In this document: positions 22,000 to 31,015 of the stretch, in pieces
Layout of the letters: each line of letters opens with the position of its first letter
Numbering within the stretch: the stretch's first letter is position 1
Translations under genes and position numbers: made by a program
NCBI GenBank assembly: GCA_022414725.1
Contig: CM039466.1
Span: forward strand, 17,818,817 to 17,882,816
Source: Microglena sp. YARC
Lineage: Eukaryota; Chlorophyta; Chlorophyceae; Chlamydomonadales; Chlamydomonadaceae
DNA length: 64,000 nt
Direction: 5' to 3'
The notes under the pieces: model-generated
Database searches by the model: none
Told to the model about the DNA's origin: nothing
What the model saw: the letters and a program-made list of their open reading frames with translations, nothing else

Positions 22000-23160
22000 C
22001 ACTCTCTTCTAAATCCTACCTCCTCCTACCTCCACTTCCTACCTTCAGCAATGCATTATATTCTCTCCTACTCTTCTTCCTACTATGCTGTCCTATAACC
22101 TCCTACCTTTCTACCTCCTACCTGCCTACCCCTCCTACCTCCTACCTCCAAACTTCTACCTCCTACCCGTTCCCAGCCGGCCTCTAACCCTTCTACCACC
22201 TCTCTACCTCCTACCTCCTACCTCTCCTCCTACCTTCCTCCCTACCTCCTACCTCCTACCGCTACTCCTACCTCTACCTCCTACCTCCTACCCTTCCTAC
22301 CTTCTACCTCCTATACCTCCTACTACCCTACTCCTACCTCCTACCTTCCTACTTCTACTCCTACCCTCTACTCTCCTACCTTCCTACTACCTTCTACCTC
22401 CTACGGGCTCCTATTCTACCTCCTCGGGGTTCTACCTCCGTACCTGAGTCCTACACTTCTGACCTCTACCTGTCCTACCTACTCCTACCTCTACCTCCTA
22501 TCCGTCTAGCAACATCCTACCCTACCTCCTAACCTTCTATTCTAACCTCCGTCCTACCTCCTAACCTCCTACCATCCTACCTTCCTACCTCCTACCTGTC
22601 TACTTTCTACCTCCCTACCTCCTACCTCCTACCTCCTTACCTATCTCAGCTCCTACCTTCTACCTCCTAAGCCCGACAACCCATCGTTATTCTACCTGAT
22701 TCACTACTCCTCTTCCCTCTACGCCTAAACTCTCCTACCTCCAACCACTACCTCCTACCCTTCTACCTCCTACCTCCTCCTACTCTCACCTTCCGACCGT
22801 CTCCTACCTCCTCCTACCTATCTACTGACCTACTACCTACCTACTCTTAAATCTACCTTTCTACCTCCTACCCTCCTTACCGCTACCTACCCTACTACCT
22901 ACTACCCTACTACCTACCTACTACCATACTACCTACTACCTACCTACTATCCTAGTCTATACTGATTACCCTATAACTACCTACTAACCTACCTACCCTT
23001 CTAACCTAAAGAACTGAAGGACTTATACCCTGAACTTCACCTCCTCACCAGAACCCTAGCCTCCTACCTCCTACCTTCTAGCCCCTCCTACCCTCCTACC
23101 TCTACTCTCCTACCCCTACCTTCTACCTTACCGTTCTACCTTCTACCTGTTCCTCGAGCC
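22000..23160 (+). repeat. CTACCTC heptamer tract
   Basis: A degenerate tandem repeat of a 7-base unit (CTACCTC / CTCCTAC) runs for about 1.1 kb with many small indels, shifting to CTACCTA-like units near 22900-23000. It is strictly pyrimidine/A-rich on the sense strand of gene 2, as expected for the acceptor-proximal half of these introns. Ser/Tyr/Leu/Pro ORFs across it are repeat translations. Confidence 0.85.
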
Positions 23161-24526
23161 CTCCTTATCTTCGTGAACAAGCATTATCACTATGCCTCAC
23201 TCTCATGTTGGGTGTTCCTACCTCTACCTCCTTGGTGCGCACCCACCCGCACCACACCAACCGAAAGCACTTTTACGTATCTTGCCTCTGTGAACTGGCA
23301 TTATGCACTTATTGTGCCTCAATCTCATCTACTTCCTACCCTCCTCTGCCCCCCCATCCCCCCACACACCAGCTGACACTCACTCCAACAAACACACACC
23401 ACCCACACACTACCAACACACCACCAACACCAACACTCTAATCTCTCTTACCTTGGTGGAACAGACATACAAGAACTAGGATACTCTCACTCTCACTCTC
23501 ACTCTCACCTACCTTTTGTGAACAGGCATGCAATTAATATGAGCAACACCATGTGGATGGTTGATGAGAGCTAGGGCACTCTCACTCTCACTCTCACTCC
23601 CACTCACTCCCACTCCCATTCACTCCCACCTGCCTTTGTGAACAGGCATGCATGACTATGATGAATATGAGCATGAGATGGTTGATGACAGACAGAGCAC
23701 TCTTACTCTCACTCTCACACTCTCTTACCTCCTACCTCTTACCTCCTACCTCATCTGTCACCCCCCCCACCACACACACACACCCTCGCACTCTCTATTA
23801 CCTTTGCAAACAGACATACATTACTACATTACTCCTACTCTCACTCTCACTCTCACTCTCTCCTGCCTTTGTTAACAGGCATGCATGACTATGATGAATA
23901 TGAGCATGAGATGGTTGATGATAGACCGAGCACTCTTACTCTCACTCTCACTCTCTCCTACCTCCTACCTCCTCTGTCCCCCCCCCCCTCCCCCTCCCCC
24001 CTCCCAGTCTCTCTCTTACCTTTGCAGACAGCAGACATTACTACATACCCAACTCTTTACTTTCTCCTGCCTTTGTGAACAGGCATGCATGACTACGATG
24101 AATATGAGCATGAGATGGTCGATGGCAGACGGACGACTCTTACTCTAACTCTCACTCTCTCCTACCTCCTACCTCTTACCTCCTACCTCATCTGGGCCCC
24201 CCCCCCCCCCCCCCCCCCCTCCCACTCTCTCCTTACCTTCGCAAACAGAAATACATTACTACATTCCTCCTACTCTCACTCTCACTCTCACTCTCACTCC
24301 CACCTGCCTTGGTGAACAGGCATGCATGACTATGGTGAATATGAGCATGAGATGGTTGATGACAGACAGAGCACTCTTACTCTCACTCTCACTCTCACTC
24401 TCTCCTACCTCCTACCTCCTCTGCCCCCCCCCTCCCTCCCCCCTCCCACTCTCTCTCTTACCTTTGCAGACAGACAGACATTACTACATTACTCCAACTC
24501 TTACTTTCTCCTGCCTTTGTGAACAG
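23161..24526 (+). repeat. 3' half of intron before R1: five 5'-part copies of R1
   Basis: Copies of the R1 acceptor (TTTGTGAACAG) and first codons (MHDYDEYEHEMVD) occur at about 23520 (decayed), 23640, 23868, 24070 and 24310, with vestiges at 23172 and 23290. Between them are CACTCTCACTCT tracts and short C runs, and a recurring TTTGCAGACAGACATTACTAC segment. Confidence 0.75.
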
Positions 24527-24600
24527 GCATGCATGACTACGATGAATATGAGCATGAGATGGTCGATGGCAGACGGACGACTAAGAAGAAGTCAAAAGGG
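24527..24600 (+). CDS. Gene 2 exon R1: acidic stretch plus basic nuclear-localisation-like end
   Basis: The exon follows a GTGAACAG acceptor and ends AAAAGGG/GTAAGC (phase 1 to 0). It encodes MHDYDEYEHEMVDGRRTT followed by KKKSKG. The basic end directly precedes the RWP-RK exon in phase 0, a place where many DNA-binding proteins carry a nuclear localisation signal. It is the only copy in which both the acidic 5' part and the basic 3' part are present. Confidence 0.65.
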
Positions 24601-26759
24601 GTAAGCGATTTATTGATAACATATGCTGCATTTATCACATATATCTTTTTAATATCATTTATATCCGTATAATATGTGTCTAATATATGAAGTCAAAAGG
24701 GGTAAGCATTTGATTTATAACAGCGGCTGCTTATATCATGTGTACCTGTTTAATATTCGTTTAACATCATTAACGTCACGTATATCCACCTATTATCCGC
24801 TTAACAGCATTAATATCATGTATATCCATTTACTATCCGTTTGACATCGTTAATGCCATGTATATTTGTATAATATCTGTTTAACTTCATTAATACCTGT
24901 TTAATATCCATTTAATATCATGCATATCATGGATATCCATATACTATATGAAGTCAAAATGGGGAAAGTGTTTATTTGATAACATATGCTGCTTATATCA
25001 TGTGTATCAGTTTACTAAATGTTTAACATCATTTATGTCATATATACCCGTTTGATATCATTAATATCATGCATATCCATTTGTATATGTTTAATATCCA
25101 TTTAATATCATGCATATCCATTAATATATGTTCAATATCCGTTTAATATCATGCATATCCTTGAAGATATGTTCAATATCCGTTTAATATCATGCAGATC
25201 CGTCTAATATATGAAATCAGAAGGGGTAAGCATTTGATTGATAACAGCGGCTGCTTATATCACATATACCCGTTTTAGATCCATTTCACACCATTGATAT
25301 CATGGATATCTGTTTAATATCTTCAACATCATTAACATCATGTATGTCCGCCTAATATCCGTTTAACAGCATTAATATCATGTATATCTGTCTAGTGTCC
25401 GTTAAACATCACTTATTCAGACGGTTGACTCAGATTCCTTTACTGTTGCTTTTCATATTTCCAATACATATAATTTACCCCAAGGTTGAGGAAATAAGCA
25501 CATGCAGGCTTCATCATTGTCAGTACTTATATTTGCAAAAGTAGGGGGCCTGCTTGCTGGACATTGAGACACTGCACGAGAGGTCCAGCGATCTTTCAGA
25601 TGGGGCCCCCATTGGTACAAGTGCTAGTAGACATATTTAAGGTGTATGCTGGGCCTTGTAAAGTTTTAGCTTTGTGTGCGATATTTCCCCTTAATTAGGG
25701 GGTATATCAACAACACTGGCTGGCTTTAACTGGTCTTATCAGCTTTTACCATTAAATAAAGTCAACTGCACTATCTAGCTTGTAAGTCCAGACTGTTCAG
25801 GTCTGTCTTTGTGCTACTACCAATAGAGTCGCTACTGTCAAATAATAACAGAGTCACTTCCCCTTGGAGGCTCTGGTAGCTTCTGGAAGATATAACTCCT
25901 GTGGGACAGAGGGATGGTGGTGGGAACTCGAAAAACTGGTTAAGATCAAGGCTTAGGCAGCTTGGGGCACCAAGATTTTAGTGCCCCCAGCGACTGTGCA
26001 CTTGATTATATACCGGGCAGGACAGTACTGCTGGGAAAACACTGGCGGTGGTTACTCCTGGTTTTGCCCGGGGGTTTACGGGTAATTGAAATATGAAGGC
26101 GTCCTACGGAATCTTATCGTCGCGCATCTGAATACTCCATTTCTCCCACTACTGTGTGGGAAATGCGGCATATCATGTATATCCACCTAATATCCGTTTA
26201 ACAGCATCAATATCATGTATATCCATTTAATATCCGTTTAACATCATTAACATCATGTATGTCAACCTAATATCCGTTTAACAGCATTAGTATCATGTAT
26301 ATCCGTCTAGTGTCCGTTTAACATCATTAATGTCATGTATGTCCGCCTAATATCCGTGTAAGAGCATTACAACCTGTTAACTATCCATTTAACATCCGTC
26401 ATACATCCTTTTAATATCATTCATATTATGCATCTCCGTCTCATACAAGAAATCAAAAGGGTAAGTGTTTGCCAGATAACAGCTGCTGCTTATATCATGT
26501 GTATCCGTTTAATATCCGTTGAACATCATTTATATCATGTATACCCGTTTGATATCATTAATATCCATCTATACCCGTTTAATATCTACATTTAATAACC
26601 ATGTAATATCCTTCATATCATGCATATACGTCTTATATAAGAGGTAAAAAGGGTTCATAATTCCATTGATAAAAGCTGCTGCTTATATCATGTACATCCG
26701 TTTAACATTTTATATCGTGTATCGCCGTTTGATATCATTAATATCATGTGTACCCATGT
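24601..26759 (+). repeat. AT-rich degenerate repeat with 3'-end copies of R1
   Basis: Degenerate units of the type ATATCCGTTTAACATCATTA / TATCATGTATATCC fill 24610-25410 and 26165-26755. Copies of the R1 end with donor (GAAGTCAAAAGGGGTAAGC or variants) recur near 24690, 24952, 25215, 26450 and 26640. The same polarity is seen as at other exons: donor-side copies lie downstream. Confidence 0.7.
25411..26164. other. Non-repetitive ~750 bp segment interrupting the AT-rich repeat (possible insertion)
   Basis: The degenerate repeat stops near TTATTCAGACGG and resumes at CATATCATGTATATCC. The sequence between is unique in the window, has ordinary base composition and no long ORF. No terminal inverted repeat or target duplication could be recognised by eye. 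It could be a small non-autonomous element or the original intron core. Confidence 0.35.
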
Positions 26760-28096
26760 AGTATCCCCTCACGCCTCCCCCCCACACCCTGCCCCCGGAA
26801 GGGTCGCATCGCCTCGAGATAACCCGGGAGGAGCTGTCCAACTGTTTCAACATGGCAAGCGAGGACGCTGATGGGCTGGGCTGGTCCCAATCTACCCACC
26901 CACTACCCCTTACCCCCCGCTCCACTGCCTCTCCTCCCCCACCCACCCACCGACACAAACCACACACACTGCCCCCCCACCCCCCCACCCCACCCCACCC
27001 CACCCCCATCTCAAGGTTGCATCGCCTCAGAGATAACCCGTGAGAGCTGTCCAGCTGTTTCAACATGGCAAGCGAGGATGCTGCTGGGCTGGGCCGGGCC
27101 CAATCCACCCAGCCACTGCCTTTCACCCGCCCCACTGACCCTAACCCATCCCCACACACACTGCTCCTGGGGAAGCTGTCAAACTGTTTTAACATGGCAA
27201 GCGAGGATGCTGCTGGGCTGGGCTGGGCCCCTCCCCTTCTTCCCCTCCCCCTCCCCACTTACACCTCCCCACCCACACCTCCCCCACAAATACTGCCCCC
27301 CCTCCCCTCCCAGGGCCGCATCGCCTCCGAGATAACCTGTGAGGAGCTGTCCAACTGTTTCAACATGGCGAGGATCCTGCTGGGCTGGGCCGGGCCCAAT
27401 CCCCATCCACACTTCCCCTTACCCCCCACACACCGCCCCTCCCCTTCTCCCCCTCCCCACTCCCCACTCACACCTTTCCCACAAACACTGCCCCCCCTCC
27501 CCTCCCAGGGCCGCATCGCCTCCGAGATAACCCATGAGGAACTGTCAAACTGTTTAAATATGGCATGCAAGGACGCTGCTGGGCTGGCCCAGGCCCAATC
27601 CACACACCCACTGCCTCTTACCCCACTTCACTGCCTCTCCCCCCCCCCCCACTCCACTGCCTCTCCCCCCCCCACCCCCCACCCACCCCCCCACCCCCCC
27701 CAGGGTCGCATCGCCTCAGAGATAACCCGTGAGGAGCTGTCAAACTGTTTTAACATGGCAAGCAAGGATGCTGCCAAGAAGTTGGGTGTCAGTCTAACGG
27801 TGCTAAGCGCATCTGTCAAAAGTTCGGATACTGCTGGGCCGGGCCCAATCCACCCACCCAGTGTCCCTTACCACCACTCCATTACCTCTCACCCGCACAC
27901 ATTGCCCCTCCCCTTCCCAGAGTCGCATTGCCTCAGAGATAACCCAGGAGGAGCTGTCTAACTGTTTCAATATGTCATGGATGCTGCAGGGATGGGCCCA
28001 ATCCACCCACCCACTGCCCCTTACCCCCACAAACAACGCCCCTCCCTCCTCCCACTCGAACCTCCCCCACAAACACTCCCCCATCTCCCCCCCCAG
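26760..28096 (+). repeat. 3' half of intron before R2: seven 5'-part copies of the RWP-RK exon
   Basis: Partial copies of R2 start at about 26804, 27014, 27168, 27314, 27511, 27704 and 27920. They encode GRIASEITREELSNCFNMAS or variants; most then diverge into a shared GCTGGGCTGGGC... segment. The 27704 copy extends furthest, to AAKKLGVSLTVL, before it breaks. The spacers are C-rich (CCACCCAC, CCCCTCCCC). Several copies retain a CAG acceptor. Confidence 0.8.
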
Positions 28097-28283
28097 GGCC
28101 GCATCGCCTCAGAGATAACCCGTGAGGAGCTGTCAAACTGTTTCAATATGGCAAGCGAGGATGCGGCCAAGAAGCTGGGTGTCGGTCTCACGGTGCTAAA
28201 ACGCATCTGTCGAAAGTTTGGAGTGCCGAGGTGGCCTTACCGGAAGCTGAAGAGCTTGGACAGGCTGATCACTAATGTAGAGA
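28097..28283 (+). CDS. Gene 2 exon R2: RWP-RK DNA-binding domain
   Basis: The exon follows a poly-C CCCCAG acceptor and begins in phase 0. It encodes GRIASEITREELSNCF, then NMASEDAAKKLGVGLTVLKR, then ICRKFGVPRWPYRKLKSLDR and LITNVE. This is the conserved core of RWP-RK transcription factors: the EDAAKxLGVxxTxLKxICR helix-turn-helix region and the hallmark RWPxRK (28229-28246, RWPYRK). Family members act in the nucleus in nitrogen-status responses, gametogenesis and sex determination; the single compact domain with no visible PB1 suggests an RKD/MID-type member, but subfamily is inference. The donor GTGGGT at 28284 is preceded by one extra base compared with the downstream copies (NVE then GTGGGT), so the end is uncertain by one base. 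Confidence 0.9.
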
Positions 28284-28809
28284 GTGGGTCTATTGTTTAG
28301 GGGTGGGGGGGTGGGGGGGTGGGGGGAGCACCAAGGTGGCCCTACTGATAGCTGAAGAGCTTGGACAGGCTGATCACTAATGCAGATGTGGGTCTGTTGT
28401 TTAGGGGTGGGGGTGTTAGGGTGAGCGTGTGGGGGGTAAATGTGTGGGGATAGGGGTGGGGTGGTGGGTATTGTGTGGGGTGGAGGGGTGGAGGGGGGGG
28501 GGGGGGGGGGGGGGGGGCCCAAGGTGGCCCTACCGAGTGCTAAAGAGCTTGGACAGGCTGATCACTAATGTTGAGGTGGGTCTTTTGTTTAGGGGGGGGG
28601 GGGTATTGTGTTTGGGTGTAGGGGGGTGTTTATGTGGTGTGTGGAGGGGGGGGGAGTCCCAATGTGGCCTTAACGAAAGCTGAAGAGCTTGGACAGGCTG
28701 ATCACTTATTTGAGGTAGGTCTATTCGTTAGGGGAATGGAGGGGGTGGGGGAAGGGTACTGTTTGTGGGGGGGGTGAGTGTGTATATTTGTGTGTGGGGG
28801 ATGGTGGAG
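28284..28809 (+). repeat. 5' half of intron after R2: three 3'-part copies of the RWP-RK exon in G/T-rich DNA
   Basis: Copies of the R2 3' part (PRWPY, then KSLDRLIT) occur at about 28328-28392, 28517-28580 and 28658-28715, each followed by GTGGGT- or GTAGGT-type donors. They contain substitutions, such as a stop in place of the Arg codon in RWPYRK. The spacers are long G runs and GTGTGG. Confidence 0.8.
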
Positions 28810-29695
28810 TCCACCCCTCACCATGCCTTACCACCCCTGAACACCCCTCACCGCCTCTCAGCACCCCTCAACATCCCCTTCTTAAACAGAGTGGGCACCT
28901 GGAAAGACGTACTGACAGCTGATGAAGTCTACAACACAAACCAACAATATTACCACTACCACCACCACCACCACCGCGAGAGCAACACACCCCTCACCGC
29001 CCCTCACCGCCCCTCGCCACCCCTTTTAACACCACTTTTAAAACCACCACCTTCACTACGACCCCTTCCCAAATGTTTCGACAGAGTGGGCAGACACCTG
29101 GGGAGTTGTACCTACACCTGATGAACACACCACCAGCACACCAACACCACCACAACCACTAGAGCGCAAATACCACAACCACCACAACCACCACGAGCGC
29201 AAATACACCCCTCACCACCCCACACCACCCCCATTTTTAACACCACGTATTAACACCACCAGTCCAACACCACAACCACCACGAGCAAAAATACTCCCCT
29301 CATCCCCCCCTACCCAAATGTTACACAGAATGGGCAGGCACCTGGGGAGACATACCGGCACCTGTTAAAGTCTACAACAAACCCCACCACTTATAACACC
29401 GCCACCACCACCACCACCAGCGCGAGTGCAACACACCCCTCACCGCCCCTCACCAACCCTTTTAAAACCACCACCACCACCACCACAAACGCAATACACC
29501 CCTTCCCAAATGTTTCAACATAGTTGGCAGGCACCTGATGAAGTCGGCTGAGGAGATAAGGCAGCGCCAACAAGCAATTTGCCTGGGACTAGTCTACCTC
29601 ACACCTCACATACTCCCCACACTCCACACCACCGACACCACCACAAGCGCCAACGCACACCCCTCACCACCCTTCACCACCTTCTTCTTAAACAG
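28810..29695 (+). repeat. 3' half of intron before R3: four 5'-part copies of R3 in C/A-rich DNA
   Basis: Decayed copies of the R3 acceptor and first codons (AGAGTGGGCA...CACCTGGGGAGA) occur near 28889, 29084, 29328 and 29521. The last extends into the EEIRQRQQA codons. The spacers are CACCACCAC and CCCCTCACC repeats. No other gene is seen. Confidence 0.75.
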
Positions 29696-29824
29696 AGTGG
29701 GCAGGCACCTGGGGAGACGTATCGACACCTGATGAAATCGGCTGAGGAGATTAGGCAGCGCCAACAAGCAATGTGCCTGGGACAGGTACAAGACTTAGAT
29801 GAGCAAACCAAGAAGCTACAGCAG
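29696..29824 (+). CDS. Gene 2 exon R3: coiled-coil segment after the RWP-RK domain
   Basis: The exon follows a CTTAAACAG acceptor and ends CTACAGCAG/GTATGG (phase 0 to 0, 43 codons). It encodes SGQAPGETYRHLMKSAEEIR, then QRQQAMCLGQVQDLDEQTKK and LQQ. The charged, Gln/Glu/Lys-rich pattern is typical of the amphipathic helix that follows the RWP-RK domain and serves dimerisation in this family (inference from position and composition). Confidence 0.75.
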
Positions 29825-29832
29825 GTATGGTC

Positions 29833-29887
<55 letters not shown>

Positions 29888-29905
29888 TTCCGAGTAGTAG
29901 TAGTC

Positions 29906-29956
<51 letters not shown>

Positions 29957-29999
29957 TATTATTATTATTGTTGTTGTTGTTATTATTATTATTATTATT

Positions 30000-30053
<54 letters not shown>

Positions 30054-30346
30054 CTTGTTGTTCTTGTTGTTCTTGTTGTTGTTGTTGTTGTTCTTGTTGT
30101 TGTTGTTGTTGTTCTTGTTGTTGTTCTTGTTGTGTTGTTGTTGTTCTTGTTGTTGTTCTTGTTGTTGTTCTTGTTGTTCTTGTTGTTGTTCTTGTTGTTG
30201 TTCTTGTTGTTCTTGTTGTTCTTGTTGTTCTTGTTGTTCTTGTTGTTCTTGTGTTCTTGTTGTTCTTGTTGTTCTTGTTGTTCTTGTTGTTCTTGTTGTT
30301 CTTGTTGTTCTTGTTGTTCTTGTTGTTCTTGTTGTTCTTGTTGTTC

Positions 30347-30405
<59 letters not shown>

Positions 30406-30493
30406 ATTATTATTATACCTAAAGTAGTCTTATTATTACTATTATTATTATTTTTTATTATTATTATTATTGTTGTTGTTGTTGTTGTTGTTG

Positions 30494-30527
<34 letters not shown>

Positions 30528-30600
30528 TACTATAGTAGTCTTATTATTAGTAGTATTTTTATTATTATTATTAGTGTTCGTGGTCACTGTCAACTGCCAT
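29825..30600 (+). repeat. Trinucleotide/hexanucleotide microsatellite tract
   Basis: Starting just after the R3 donor, (AGT)n passes into (TTA)n, (TTG)n, a long TTGTTC-type hexanucleotide block (about 30,050-30,350), (TTG)n again and (TTA)n. All frames stay open for 250-280 codons as homopolymeric amino-acid runs; these ORFs are artefacts of the repeat. Confidence 0.95.
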
Positions 30601-30886
30601 GGTAGCACTGTCCAGGTAAAATAGCAGCCTGTTCTCTACCGCCGCAAGACAAGGCTCCCTTAATACCATGCCCCACCTCTGCTCCCTGTCCACACCGCAG
30701 GCCTGCTCCAAGTTCAATCACAAGCTAATAAAAGCTGGGATCCTGACATCTAAATGTGCACATTTTTGAAAAATGCAAAATTCTCCCCCACTACCTTACC
30801 CCCACCTCCACTCACCTGCCCCCCACCTCCACCCACCTACCGGCCCATCCACCAACCTGCCCCCCACCTCCCTGTCCACCCCGCAG
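30601..30886 (+). repeat. 3' end of intron R3/R4 with a partial R4 copy
   Basis: A partial copy of R4 (acceptor CACACCGCAG, then GCCTGCTCCAAGTTCAATCA) lies at about 30690-30740. It is followed by CCCACCTCCAC-type C/A-rich sequence up to the true acceptor. Confidence 0.7.
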
Positions 30887-31015
30887 GCTTACTCCAAGTT
30901 CAACCACAAACTTAGAAAAGCCACACGGGATGATGACCCTAATGGGTTAGAGGACCCTACGTCCTCAGGTCACACTGCTCCCAAGTTGGGGAGTGATCCA
31001 CAGCAGTGGGATAGA
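30887..31015 (+). CDS. Gene 2 exon R4
   Basis: The exon lies between a CCCCGCAG acceptor and a GATAGA/GTGAGT donor (phase 0 to 0, 43 codons). It encodes a basic start (AYSKFNHKLRKATRDDD) and a polar part (PNGLEDPTSSGHTAPKLGSD, then PQQWDR). It is hydrophilic with no recognised domain. Phases fit R3 and R5. Confidence 0.65.

Noticed and set aside
29579..30624. ORFs of 265-285 codons encoding Leu, Val, Cys, Asn or Thr runs
   Set aside because: They are translations of trinucleotide microsatellites; all six frames are open.
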